Source: Pediococcus pentosaceus | GTDB taxonomy: Bacteria > Bacillota > Bacilli > Lactobacillales > Lactobacillaceae | Length of the DNA stretch: 64,000 nt | Direction: 5' to 3' | Assembly (NCBI RefSeq): GCF_001437285.1 | Contig: NZ_JQBF01000004.1 | Coordinates: 124,001 to 188,000 of the forward strand | Shown: piece by piece, positions 53,028 to 61,349 of the stretch | Numbering within the stretch: position 1 is the stretch's first letter | Layout of the letters: each line of letters opens with the position of its first letter | Translations under genes and position numbers: made by a program | Notes under the pieces: generated by a model | Database searches by the model: none | Told to the model about the DNA's origin: nothing | Seen by the model: the letters and a program-made list of their open reading frames with translations, nothing else

Positions 53028-54413
53028 TTGGATAGCGGTCAGATAGTCTCTAACCTGATTGTGATGCTAATTACTTTTATATTAGCTTACTTTTTTGTTG
53101 CGGCAGAATTTGCTTTAGTGCAAACACGGCTCAGTGCCTTAGAAGAGGCTGAAAAAGAAACAACAAGTGCTCGTAAAAAGAAGAAATATCAACTGGCGAT
53201 GCGGATGGTTCGTAAACTTAACGAATATTTATCCACCACTCAGGTAGGTACTTCGATCTGTGGTATTATCTTAGGTTGGATTGGTGAATCAACCGTTGAA
53301 TATTTTGTTGTTGAAGTTTTTGGAGCAACTCACCTAATTAACTCAGCTTCTCTGCATATTGTGGGAGCAGTTGTTGGGGTTCTATTGTTAACTTACTTAG
53401 AAGTGGTTATTACAGAAATTGTTCCAAAGAATATTAGTATCGATATTCCACTAAAAGTTTTAATGTGGGTCGTAACACCCCTCCATTATTTCCATACCAC
53501 CTTTTATCCATTCGTTTGGTTGCTTAATGCTTCGGCCAATGGAATTGTCCGTTTGCTAGGGATGCAACCCGCCGATGAAAGTGACGAAATATTCTCTCAA
53601 GCAGAAATTTTAAATCTTTCTCGAAATGCCGTTAGTGGCGGTGAATTGGATAAAAATGATTATGTTTACATGCAACGGGCTTTTGATTTTAATGATAAAG
53701 TCGCTAAAGATATCATGATTGACCGTACGCAACTGGTTGTCTTAGATATTAATAGTAAAGTTGATGAAGCTCTACGTCAGTATCTTCAAAGCCGTTTCAG
53801 TCGTTTCCCAGTGGTAGCCAATAATGATAAAGATAAAATTCTTGGCTATATTTACAATTACGATATTATTCGTCAAAGCCAAGTTGATGGCGATATCAAA
53901 GTTAGCAAATTACTTCGTAATATCATTACCGTTCCTGAAACGCTCGCTTTACAAGATGTTTTAGAACAAATGATTCAAAAACAGGTACCAATTTCAGTCG
54001 TTGTGGATGAATATGGTGGAACCAGTGGAATTATCACTGATAAGGATATTTACGAAGAAGTCTTCGGCAACATCAATGATGAAATCGATGACGTTTCTGG
54101 TGACTATATTCATAAAGAAGAAAATGGACATTATAAAGTTAGCGGTAAAATGACCGTTTATGATTTTGAACGTTACTTTGGCATTGATGTTCCAGATTTT
54201 GAAGAAGAAGACGTCGTTACTCTTGGTGGTTACGTTATTGATCACAAACCAGATATCAAAGTTGGTGAACACGTCCGAATTCAAAATTATGATTTCGAAG
54301 TTCTCGATAATGAAAATGCCCATATCGATTGGTTCTTAGTTCACAAACTAAAACCTGAGGAACTCGCTGATATTCCTCCTGTTGTCGCGATAACCGAGAC
54401 TTTGTTTGATTAA
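53028..54413 (+). CDS. CNNM/CorC-type membrane protein with CBS domains (HlyC/CorC family)
   Basis: This 461-residue protein has an N-terminal DUF21 membrane domain (about 1-195, four helices, FVAAEFALVQTRL and EIVPKNIS motifs), two CBS domains (about 210-330, DRTQLVVLD and VVDEYGGTSGIIT), and a C-terminal CorC_HlyC domain. Homologues mediate Mg2+ efflux. It starts at TTG behind GGGGA. It is transcribed alone, from a TATAAT at 52985-52990 with no clear -35. Confidence 0.88.
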   Translation: MDSGQIVSNLIVMLITFILAYFFVAAEFALVQTRLSALEEAEKETTSARKKKKYQLAMRMVRKLNEYLSTTQVGTSICGIILGWIGESTVEYFVVEVFGATHLINSASLHIVGAVVGVLLLTYLEVVITEIVPKNISIDIPLKVLMWVVTPLHYFHTTFYPFVWLLNASANGIVRLLGMQPADESDEIFSQAEILNLSRNAVSGGELDKNDYVYMQRAFDFNDKVAKDIMIDRTQLVVLDINSKVDEALRQYLQSRFSRFPVVANNDKDKILGYIYNYDIIRQSQVDGDIKVSKLLRNIITVPETLALQDVLEQMIQKQVPISVVVDEYGGTSGIITDKDIYEEVFGNINDEIDDVSGDYIHKEENGHYKVSGKMTVYDFERYFGIDVPDFEEEDVVTLGGYVIDHKPDIKVGEHVRIQNYDFEVLDNENAHIDWFLVHKLKPEELADIPPVVAITETLFD

Positions 54414-54415
54414 AT

Positions 54416-54454
54416 AAAAAGGGAAGTAGTCCTTTAAAGGCTACTTCCTTTTTT
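54416..54454. terminator. Bidirectional intrinsic terminator
   Basis: AAAAAGGGAAGTAG pairs with CTACTTCCTTTTTT around TCCTTTAAAGG, itself a short hairpin. It lies between convergent genes. Confidence 0.85.
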
Positions 54455-54456
54455 AT

Positions 54457-55281
54457 TTATTTAAAATATGACTCCAAAAAATTCCCAATCCCGTTTTCCA
54501 CATTACTATCCGTAACCGCATCGGCTTCGTCTTTTAGGATTTGAGGACTATTCCCCATCGCAACCCCCGTGCCAACGGCTTTAATCATTTCTAGGTCATT
54601 CATGTCATTTCCAAAAGCAATTGTGCGTTCAAGCGGGATGCCATATTTATCCATAATTGCCCGTACAGCAGTTGCTTTTGAAATTCGCCTAGGAATTAAT
54701 TCCAAGTTGTTTGGTGAAGACGACGATACCTTAAGTAACCCAGTTGCCTCCATTTTTTCACGCGCTTCATCTAGCCGTTCCGACTTGGTCTTATCAATGG
54801 TAATCCCATTGATAATTTGACTACTAAGTTGGTGTAAATGTTCCAGGTCTCTAACTTTCTCAAAACGTCGGTTACCAGTCTTATCAGCCATAACCCGAAC
54901 TCGAGCTAAACGACTCAACATCCACGGCTTTTCGTGTGTGTAATACGTCATATCTGTTGTGAAAAAGTTAGTCGAAAGACCTAGTTCTGACGTTATATTA
55001 TAAATTTCCTTAAGTGCATTCCATCCTAAATGCTCCTTATGAAAATGATGTCCTTTTTGATATACAGATCCATTTGAAGCTATAATTTCAACTTGATCGT
55101 TGATTTTATTGCGAATTAGTTCAGCTAGCGAAAGCATCCGTCCCGTCGCAATATAGAAAATTACACCGCGTTGTTGTAATTTTTCGATGGTTCTCTTCGT
55201 CTCCGGTAAAACGTTCTGATGGTTATCGATTAAGGTTCCATCAATATCCATAAACACAAGATATGGCTCCAAATTCTTCAC
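54457..55281 (-). CDS. Cof-type HAD phosphatase
   Basis: This 274-residue protein has the HAD motif DIDGT (nucleophile Asp12, Asp14), motif II (IATGR), the Lys motif (SKATAVR) and motif IV GNDMNDLEM, with a C2-type cap between about residues 85 and 190. It is a cytoplasmic sugar-phosphate or flavin phosphatase of unspecified substrate. The start has GGGGTG upstream. It is divergent from nrdI. Confidence 0.88.
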   Translation of the reverse strand: MKNLEPYLVFMDIDGTLIDNHQNVLPETKRTIEKLQQRGVIFYIATGRMLSLAELIRNKINDQVEIIASNGSVYQKGHHFHKEHLGWNALKEIYNITSELGLSTNFFTTDMTYYTHEKPWMLSRLARVRVMADKTGNRRFEKVRDLEHLHQLSSQIINGITIDKTKSERLDEAREKMEATGLLKVSSSSPNNLELIPRRISKATAVRAIMDKYGIPLERTIAFGNDMNDLEMIKAVGTGVAMGNSPQILKDEADAVTDSNVENGIGNFLESYFK

Positions 55282-55445
55282 CCCTTACATTATTAACTAT
55301 CATTGTACTACTTTTTGTTACCGTTTCCATATCACATCTTACTTTTGCATAACATTATGAGTTTGCAACTTTACCGTGGTATCATTTTAGGTAAGAGGGG
55401 CGTAAAATGTTTTTTGAAGTAAATTCTAGACAGGGAGTTTTTAAC

Positions 55446-55913
55446 ATGGAAAATCAGATTTACATTATATATATATCAGTTGCTGGGAATACCCAGTCAT
55501 TTGTAGATGATCTGACAGATTATGCTGAAAAGATGCATCAAAATGATACTAGTAATCCTTTAATTATTAGCAAAGAAGTTACCGATCAGACTGATTTTGC
55601 AGATGAAACTCAACCATATTTTGCCTTCGTCCCTACTTATCTTGATGGTGGAAATGGTATTGATAATGGCGTTAAAGAACTGATGACCAATACGCTCGGC
55701 GAATATATTGCTTACCATGATAACCGAAAATTTTGCTTAGGTGTAATTGGTAGTGGAAATCGTAACTTTAACGAACAATACTGTTTAACAGCTCGTCGCT
55801 ATGCCCAAGATTACGGTTTTGAAATGATTGATGACTACGAATTACGAGGTAATAGCAGCGATTGTAAACGGATTTATGACAACATGGCCAACCGAGTTAA
55901 AAATAATATTTAA
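55446..55913 (+). CDS. nrdI: Ribonucleotide reductase assembly flavoprotein NrdI
   Basis: This 155-residue flavodoxin-like protein carries FMN-loop features IYISVAGNTQSFVDDL, YLDGGNG and GVIGSGNRNFNEQYC as in NrdI. NrdI provides superoxide to build the Mn-tyrosyl radical of class Ib reductase NrdF. I chose the ATG at 55446 (MENQIY) with AGGGAG upstream; an in-frame ATG at 55407 also has a ribosome binding site (AGAGGGG) and would add 13 residues unlike the family. No nrdE, nrdF or nrdH lies near; instead a phosphatase gene follows after 14 bases. Confidence 0.82.
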   Translation: MENQIYIIYISVAGNTQSFVDDLTDYAEKMHQNDTSNPLIISKEVTDQTDFADETQPYFAFVPTYLDGGNGIDNGVKELMTNTLGEYIAYHDNRKFCLGVIGSGNRNFNEQYCLTARRYAQDYGFEMIDDYELRGNSSDCKRIYDNMANRVKNNI

Positions 55914-55927
55914 AGCGAGGAGATTGT

Positions 55928-56719
55928 ATGACAAAACCAAGACTTTTACCTATTTCATCCGGATTGAATTTTCGTGAACTAGGCGGATATACAAATTTAG
56001 ATGGTAAAACTATCAAGTGGAATAAGTTGATTCGTTCTGGAAAACTAGGAGGTCTAGCTGATGCAGATATACGCCTTTTAGAAGATTATAATGTTAAATT
56101 TGACGTCGATTTCCGTTCTCCCGAAGAAAAAAGTAAATTTCCTGATCGTGTCCCTTCAGGTGCTGAATATGTTTTTGCTCCTGTTTTTCGAGTTGATGAA
56201 ACTCAAAGCACAAAACAAACTGATGAACTTCAGCGTAAAATGAATAGCGATCCTACTAGTGGATTAGTCGAAATGCGCCGTGTTTATCGGGATGTAATTC
56301 GCCAAAGACATTCTCAAAAGGCTTATCGCAAGTTTTTTGATGTGTTGCTTGCTAATAGTGCTGATGATTCTGCGCTACTTTTCCATTGCACGGCTGGTAA
56401 AGACCGAACAGGCATGGGAGCAATCTTTCTATTAAGTGCTTTAAACGTGGATGAAGACACTATTCGTGCTGACTATCTCTTAACTAATCGCGCCACTAAA
56501 GCTTATCAAAATGGTGTTGTGATGGATCTTAAACTCAAAAATAAAAACTCCGCCTTTATTCAAAGTGTTAAAGCTCTTCAATCTGTAAATATTTCTTATT
56601 ATAATTCCGCCATGGATGAAATTCGTAGACTTTCTGGATCTATGGATAATTATTTAAGAGATTATCTAAAGCTAACTGAACAAGATATTACCGATTTGCG
56701 TAAAATTTACTTAGAATAA
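55928..56719 (+). CDS. Tyrosine/lipid phosphatase-like protein (first paralogue)
   Basis: This 263-residue enzyme has the CX5R P-loop HCTAGKDRTG (Cys154, Arg160) and the N-terminal NFRELGGY plus DVDFRSPEE motifs of the Listeria LipA/Mycobacterium PtpB-like family (Y_phosphatase3). Such enzymes act on phosphotyrosine and phosphoinositides. GCGAGGAG lies before the ATG and nrdI ends 14 bases upstream. A paralogue with the same layout follows at 57017 after a gap holding a candidate sRNA. Confidence 0.87.
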   Translation: MTKPRLLPISSGLNFRELGGYTNLDGKTIKWNKLIRSGKLGGLADADIRLLEDYNVKFDVDFRSPEEKSKFPDRVPSGAEYVFAPVFRVDETQSTKQTDELQRKMNSDPTSGLVEMRRVYRDVIRQRHSQKAYRKFFDVLLANSADDSALLFHCTAGKDRTGMGAIFLLSALNVDEDTIRADYLLTNRATKAYQNGVVMDLKLKNKNSAFIQSVKALQSVNISYYNSAMDEIRRLSGSMDNYLRDYLKLTEQDITDLRKIYLE

Positions 56720-56805
56720 AGATATTTTAAAACTAACTTAACAAAGTTTGTCACTTTCAATACACTTCGTTAACAAAAAATTCACATTTATGCTTTAATA
56801 TGATT

Positions 56806-56930
56806 TACATGGATGAGGAAAGAAATTTCCTCATTCGTTAAACTTTTATTCTGATTACTCCTCCAAAAAGTACAGAATTTAGTTTTCAACAACCTACTCC
56901 CCAAAAAGACGCCTTAATCAGCGTCTTTTT
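56806..56930 (+). ncRNA. Candidate trans-acting sRNA with C-rich anti-Shine-Dalgarno motifs
   Basis: In the 297-base gap between the phosphatase paralogues, a promoter (TTAACA 56770-56775, 18 bases, TTTAAT 56794-56799 preceded by TGC) is followed by a perfect 9-bp hairpin (56813-56834, loop GAAA) and an unpaired region with ACTCCTCC (56857-56864) and ACTCCCC (56896-56902). It ends with a terminator AAAAAGACGC/GCGTCTTTTT (56903-56930). No reading frame with start signals is present. C-rich single-stranded motifs that pair with ribosome binding sites are typical of Gram-positive sRNAs such as RsaE/RoxS. The terminator could alternatively only end the phosphatase transcript. Confidence 0.5.
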
Positions 56931-57016
56931 ACTTACCTTCAAATTTTTTATTTTCCGAATGGAATTAAATCAGACTATAATGGTAATGATATTAATAAAG
57001 GGAGGTTTTCTTTCTT

Positions 57017-57796
57017 ATGAAACCGGAACGTATTTTAAATGTACCTGGTGCAGTAAACTTTCGTGAGCTGGGTGGTTATCAAACTAAATTTAATCAGACT
57101 ATTAAATGGCAAAAATTGCTCCGTTCAGGTGAGCTGAGTCATTTAACTCCTCGCACTCAGGCCCTATTGGCTGATTATGGACTCAAATATGATATCGACC
57201 TTCGCTCGCCAGCTGAAGCGTCCTGGAGTTCCGATAAAATCCCAGCCCAAACTATCTATCGTTTTTATCCAGTTTATCCTATCCAAGATAACGAAAAATC
57301 TGATTTACCCCAAAATAAACATTTAAAATATCAAGCTTATGAACAGTCCTTATATGATCCATACCTAACAATGGCTTTTAGTGAACACTCGCGGATTGCT
57401 TTTCATCAGATGTTTGTCGATTTATTAGCTAATACCAACGAAAAAGAATCATTACTTTTCCACTGTGCAGCTGGTAAAGATCGAACAGGCATGGCCGGTA
57501 TGCTGATTCTTTCAGCCCTTCAGGTCCCCTACCAAACTATTCGTGAAGACTACCTTCTAACTAATTTGGTATACAGCAATCAAGATCCCGATGAGCTTCG
57601 CCGCCAAATTACTGGTAAACATGTGGATAAACTTATCCAAAAAATGAATAGTGTATTCTCAGTGACTGCTTCCAGTCTCGATCATACCCATGATTTAATT
57701 CTTGATCGTTTTGGTTCATTTGATCATTATTTCAAGGAAGCACTCGAATTTTCAGATCAAGATTTAGCTGACTTACGTCAAATTTACTTAGAATAG
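57017..57796 (+). CDS. Tyrosine/lipid phosphatase-like protein (second paralogue)
   Basis: This 259-residue paralogue of the protein at 55928 has P-loop HCAAGKDRTG (Cys150, Arg156), NFRELGGY and DIDLRSPAE. Both proteins end in the same KIYLE/QIYLE tail. The middle segment (about 75-125) differs strongly, which suggests different substrates. GGGAGG lies before the ATG. It has its own intergenic region rather than sharing a transcript with the first copy. Confidence 0.87.
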   Translation: MKPERILNVPGAVNFRELGGYQTKFNQTIKWQKLLRSGELSHLTPRTQALLADYGLKYDIDLRSPAEASWSSDKIPAQTIYRFYPVYPIQDNEKSDLPQNKHLKYQAYEQSLYDPYLTMAFSEHSRIAFHQMFVDLLANTNEKESLLFHCAAGKDRTGMAGMLILSALQVPYQTIREDYLLTNLVYSNQDPDELRRQITGKHVDKLIQKMNSVFSVTASSLDHTHDLILDRFGSFDHYFKEALEFSDQDLADLRQIYLE

Positions 57797-57812
57797 CATA
57801 ATTCCACAGTTT

Positions 57813-57841
57813 TTGCGTAAACGTTTTCACAATGTTAAAAT
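57813..57841 (+). promoter_or_regulatory. Promoter of the ASCH gene with a cre-like site in the spacer
   Basis: TTGCGT (57813-57818) and TAAAAT (57836-57841) with a 17-base spacer. CGTAAACGTTTTCA (57816-57829) matches 13 of 14 positions of the cre consensus, so CcpA would cover the promoter. Confidence 0.7.
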
Positions 57842-57871
57842 AGGTTAATTACATTCGAAAGGAATGATATT

Positions 57872-58336
57872 ATGACAACTCCAGCAGAAAAAATGTGGCA
57901 TGATTTTACTACAAAAAATAAAATTGAAGGTAAAACTTACCAGACGCGGTGGTTTGGTCCTCAAGATCAACCAGACGAAATTAACCGTCTTAACGCTTTG
58001 ATTTTAAGTGGTAAGAAACGTTCTACCTCGAAACCACTTGCCTATTATTCAGCAGAACAAGAGGCCGTTCCTCAGGTTGGTGATTATTTCATCCTTTTAA
58101 ATGGTGACATGAAACCAATCGCAATCATCCAGACGGTCGTCTCGGAATTAGTACCTTTCCTTCGAATCTCAGGTGAGCATGCCTATAATGAGGGTGAAGG
58201 CGACTTATCGATTGAAGATTGGCGGGCACGTTCGTTAGCTAAATTTACTAAACTCATGCAAAAATATGATACTCAATTTACAGAGGATAAGCCGGTAGTT
58301 TCCGAGGTTTTTGAAGTGGTTTATTCAGAAAAATAA
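57872..58336 (+). CDS. ASCH domain protein (YhfF-like)
   Basis: This 154-residue protein has the ASCH beta-barrel pattern with QTRWFG, LILSGKKRSTSKPLAYYSAE, VGDYFILL and EGDLSIEDWR. Characterised members hydrolyse N4-acylated cytidines or bind RNA; the role here is open. GAAAGGAATG lies before the ATG. It is a single gene between a cre-bearing promoter and a terminator. Confidence 0.85.
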   Translation: MTTPAEKMWHDFTTKNKIEGKTYQTRWFGPQDQPDEINRLNALILSGKKRSTSKPLAYYSAEQEAVPQVGDYFILLNGDMKPIAIIQTVVSELVPFLRISGEHAYNEGEGDLSIEDWRARSLAKFTKLMQKYDTQFTEDKPVVSEVFEVVYSEK

Positions 58337-58380
58337 AAAAGTTATCCTCAGCGGTTAATTCCACTGTTGGATAACTTTTA
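58336..58380. terminator. Bidirectional intrinsic terminator
   Basis: AAAGTTATCC pairs with GGATAACTTT with an inner imperfect stem. It lies between convergent genes and overlaps the stop codon of the YihY gene. Confidence 0.8.
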
Positions 58381-59280
58381 TTTTTTGATTTTAATTTTAT
58401 ACTTACCAGCTACTTTTCTAAGACTGCCAGAGGTTTCCACAATCTTTCCTTCACGTAGCTCTTGCCAGGTAGCGTTCAAAACTCCACCAAACATAACTAC
58501 CATTGCCGAGAAATTTAGCCAGAACATAATCGCAATAAAGGTTCCCAAAGTCTTATAACTGGTTACTGAACGGGCAAAAATTCGTAAGTAGAATGAGAAA
58601 AATTGCGAGATAATCATTGTTCCAATGGTTGCGGCAATTGATCCTGGAATAACGTACTTAAATTTGATTTTAGCATTAGGCACCAAGTAGTATAACAACG
58701 CTAATCCAACGAATAAGCCCACGATAGTTACAGGCCATTTCAACTGTCCGATCAAATCAAACAGATGCGTTGGTAAATTCAGAATTGGAGTTAAATAACT
58801 AATCAACGTTTGTCCAAAACTAAAGAGGAATACCAAAATCCCCATAATAGCAATGATTATTACGGTCAAAACAAACGCGACAATCCGATTAACAATGGGA
58901 TTTTGATGTTTAGCTACATCATAAGCCCGATTAATTGTCCGTTGAAAAGCAGCCACAGCTTGGCTAGCTGAATAGATTGTCAACAACAAACTGAACGATA
59001 GTAACTCGCCATTTCCACTCCCCAGAAAATCTTTAACAATGGGCTCGGTAATGTTGTAAATGGTCACCGGTACCACTGTTTCAATGTATTCTAGCACCGT
59101 GTTCACTTTGATATCAAACAATGGTAATAACGATCCCATCAACATTACCATTGGAAAAAATGAAAGTAGTAAATAATACGCTAAAACAATCGAATTATTT
59201 ACAACTTCCGAATCGTTGAACCGCTTCAGTAAAGCACTTAAAAACGTTTTTGTTTTTCTAAAAACTACTTTAAAATCCAT
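58378..59280 (-). CDS. YihY/BrkB family membrane protein
   Basis: This 300-residue protein has six membrane helices and the family segments AYYLLLSFFPMVML and YKTLGTFIAIMFWLNFSA. The family was once called ribonuclease BN by mistake; its function is unknown. The C-terminus is strongly basic (KIKIKK). It lies 13 bases after the MFS gene in the same direction, so the two are probably cotranscribed. Confidence 0.85.
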   Translation of the reverse strand: MDFKVVFRKTKTFLSALLKRFNDSEVVNNSIVLAYYLLLSFFPMVMLMGSLLPLFDIKVNTVLEYIETVVPVTIYNITEPIVKDFLGSGNGELLSFSLLLTIYSASQAVAAFQRTINRAYDVAKHQNPIVNRIVAFVLTVIIIAIMGILVFLFSFGQTLISYLTPILNLPTHLFDLIGQLKWPVTIVGLFVGLALLYYLVPNAKIKFKYVIPGSIAATIGTMIISQFFSFYLRIFARSVTSYKTLGTFIAIMFWLNFSAMVVMFGGVLNATWQELREGKIVETSGSLRKVAGKYKIKIKK

Positions 59281-59293
59281 TTGAATTCCCCAA

Positions 59294-60715
59294 TTATTTT
59301 ACAATATGTTTGCTTAAGTTTAAGTTTCTGCCTGCCAACATCGTGATAATCCAACCTAAAATTGTAATCACAAAGAAAAGTGAAAAAGTAGCTCGGTATC
59401 CCACGAGGGTTGATAATTTACCTGGTAATCCGTTACTAGTGTGACTGTTGGTTACATTCTGCAAAACAACTGACAAAATTGCCAATATCATGCCTGAGGA
59501 CATCAATTTGAACTGAGCCATAAAAATATCGGCCATGTTATTTAAACGTGCCGATTTTTGATTTTGGCTGAGTTCTTGACCCACCTGCATTAACAATCCA
59601 TGCCCAGCTTCAATTATTATAGTTAAAACAATAAATAAAATTAGGTTTAAGTAAGTTGAGAATAAGGATAGACATCCCCATCCCACCATCATTAAGCTCA
59701 TTGCCATTCTGACGTTATTGACCGATTCGAATTTGTTAAACCATCGTTTGGTAGCATGATGCATTAAAATCATCACGACGATCGATGGCATCAAGGCTAA
59801 TCCAATAATAATGACTGAATAATGTAATCCTTGACGCAAATATAAAATCCCGATAATCATTAACACTACTAAGGAAGCATCTCCAATTCCTTGGAGTAAT
59901 ACAGCCCGCAAGTATCGAACATTGAATAATCCTTTAAAATCAATCAACGGATTGGGTACAGATAATTCACGCCACAGATAAGTTGCGATTAGACCAATAC
60001 CTATCACCAATAAGCCCCAGCTAAACCAGCTACTCGTGATTTGATCTCCCAAAGTAACTATCCAACCAATTAGGACCATAAAACCACTCGAAAGAACTAC
60101 GTTTACCCGTTCAATATTATATGTACTGATTTCTAAATCGATTTTAATACTTGACGCATTGTGGTAAATGATCAGACTTAAAACAATTAAGAAAATATTG
60201 ATTAATTGCCAGTTTCCCAATAAAAAGGATATTCCGGTTAGAAATAAGGCTAAAACTAGCGCTACTCCTAACATAACATCTCCCATTTTGGTTAAACCCA
60301 CATTTTTTTCTGGTAAAATTGTCGCAATTAAACTCGGAAGCATTGGTAATAGAATTCCACACCCCGTGGTTTGAATAATCCGGCCCAGTAATAAAATAGG
60401 CATATTAAAAGCTATCCCTACTAATAAAGAGCCAATTATAAAAATAGCTAAGGATAACTTTAACAACTGAACGACTGACTTTTTTTGCAACCAAACTGGG
60501 CCCAATGGATACATTAAAGCTAACCAAGCCAAAGGTAAAATATTAGTCAGTTGTACGACAACTTCATTATTTCCAAATGCTTCCACAATTTTAGTGACTG
60601 CCAATGCGGTTGAAAACTCTCCAATCAGCATCACAATCATTCCTAGAATCAGAATGAAGGCCTCACGATATTCACCTTGCACCAATTGATCAAACTGGTG
60701 GCGAATCTTATTCAT
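59294..60715 (-). CDS. MFS transporter, DHA2-like drug efflux type
   Basis: This 473-residue protein has about 13 to 14 hydrophobic segments and resembles DHA2 multidrug exporters (LLLGRIIQTTGCGILLPML matches the motif C/ RxxQGxG region). The substrate is unknown. GAGGAGG lies before the ATG. It is divergent from perR, and an AT-rich Per-box-like sequence lies 28 bases upstream, so oxidative-stress control is conceivable. Confidence 0.82.
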   Translation of the reverse strand: MNKIRHQFDQLVQGEYREAFILILGMIVMLIGEFSTALAVTKIVEAFGNNEVVVQLTNILPLAWLALMYPLGPVWLQKKSVVQLLKLSLAIFIIGSLLVGIAFNMPILLLGRIIQTTGCGILLPMLPSLIATILPEKNVGLTKMGDVMLGVALVLALFLTGISFLLGNWQLINIFLIVLSLIIYHNASSIKIDLEISTYNIERVNVVLSSGFMVLIGWIVTLGDQITSSWFSWGLLVIGIGLIATYLWRELSVPNPLIDFKGLFNVRYLRAVLLQGIGDASLVVLMIIGILYLRQGLHYSVIIIGLALMPSIVVMILMHHATKRWFNKFESVNNVRMAMSLMMVGWGCLSLFSTYLNLILFIVLTIIIEAGHGLLMQVGQELSQNQKSARLNNMADIFMAQFKLMSSGMILAILSVVLQNVTNSHTSNGLPGKLSTLVGYRATFSLFFVITILGWIITMLAGRNLNLSKHIVK

Positions 60716-60742
60716 GTATACGCCCTCCTCAAATAAGCTTAA

Positions 60743-60757
60743 TTATAATTTTATTAA
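60743..60757. promoter_or_regulatory. Per/Fur-box-like sequence
   Basis: TTATAATTTTATTAA matches 12 of 15 positions of the Per box TTATAATNATTATAA. It lies between the divergent MFS and perR genes. In AT-rich DNA this can arise by chance. Confidence 0.35.
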
Positions 60758-60815
60758 TTAAAAAAGGTAAAGTAAAGGCGCAACGAAAACTTTTTTCAAA
60801 TTCGATTGTGGCACA

Positions 60816-60843
60816 TTGAAACCAAACTTAAAAAGTGTTTCAA
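60816..60843. promoter_or_regulatory. Inverted repeat upstream of perR
   Basis: TTGAAAC and GTTTCAA are perfect 7-base inverted copies 14 bases apart, 29 bases before perR. It may be an operator. Confidence 0.35.
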
Positions 60844-60871
60844 TTAGTTAATAACACATAGGAGAAATAGG

Positions 60872-61315
60872 ATGATGAAAAAGACTATTGATGAAGCAAT
60901 TGACCATTTACGTGATAATCATATACGGATTACTCCTCAACGTCGGTTAGTACTGGAATATTTGATTGAAAAAAGAAATCATCCAACTGTGGAAACTATT
61001 TTTAAAGCGGTCAACGCCAAAGAACCTAGCTTAAGTTTAGCCACTGTATATAATTCACTTAAACTTCTGGTAGATCAAGGTCTAGTCATTGAATTAACTA
61101 GTAGTGAAGATGGAATTCATTACGACTACTATGGCCATCCTCATTTCCACGTAATTTGCGTTAACTGTGGAAAAATCATTGATGTTGATTATCCTGAATA
61201 CGCATCTGATTTAGCTAAAATCGACCGCATTGCTGCTAAAAAAACTGGATACGACATTATTGCCAATCATATTGAAGTCGAAGGGTATTGCCCTGAATGT
61301 GCACAAAAAAAATAG
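60872..61315 (+). CDS. perR: Peroxide-responsive regulator PerR
   Basis: This 147-residue Fur-family repressor senses hydrogen peroxide through a bound Fe2+ or Mn2+. The five regulatory metal ligands of Bacillus PerR are present at the same positions: His37, Asp85, His91, His93 and Asp104. The structural zinc pairs are CVNC (96-99) and CPEC (140-143). AGGAG lies upstream; ATG at 60872 and 60875 are both possible. It is monocistronic with a terminator behind. Confidence 0.9.
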   Translation: MMKKTIDEAIDHLRDNHIRITPQRRLVLEYLIEKRNHPTVETIFKAVNAKEPSLSLATVYNSLKLLVDQGLVIELTSSEDGIHYDYYGHPHFHVICVNCGKIIDVDYPEYASDLAKIDRIAAKKTGYDIIANHIEVEGYCPECAQKK

Positions 61316-61346
61316 GAGTCGGAAAAATTCCGATTCCTATTTTTAT
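61307..61346. terminator. Bidirectional intrinsic terminator
   Basis: AAAATAGGA and TCGGAA pair with TTCCGA and TCCTATTTT around AAA, with T-run behind. It lies between convergent perR and pta. Confidence 0.85.
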
Positions 61347-61349
61347 TTT

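Noticed and set aside
55407-55445. Upstream in-frame ATG of nrdI with its own AGAGGGG
   Set aside because: Both starts have ribosome binding sites, but the extra 13 residues do not resemble NrdI N-termini, while MENQIYIIYIS does; kept as an alternative only.
55407-56719. A class Ib ribonucleotide reductase operon
   Set aside because: Only nrdI is present; the flanking genes are a HAD phosphatase and Tyr-phosphatase-like enzymes, and no nrdE/F/H is in the window.
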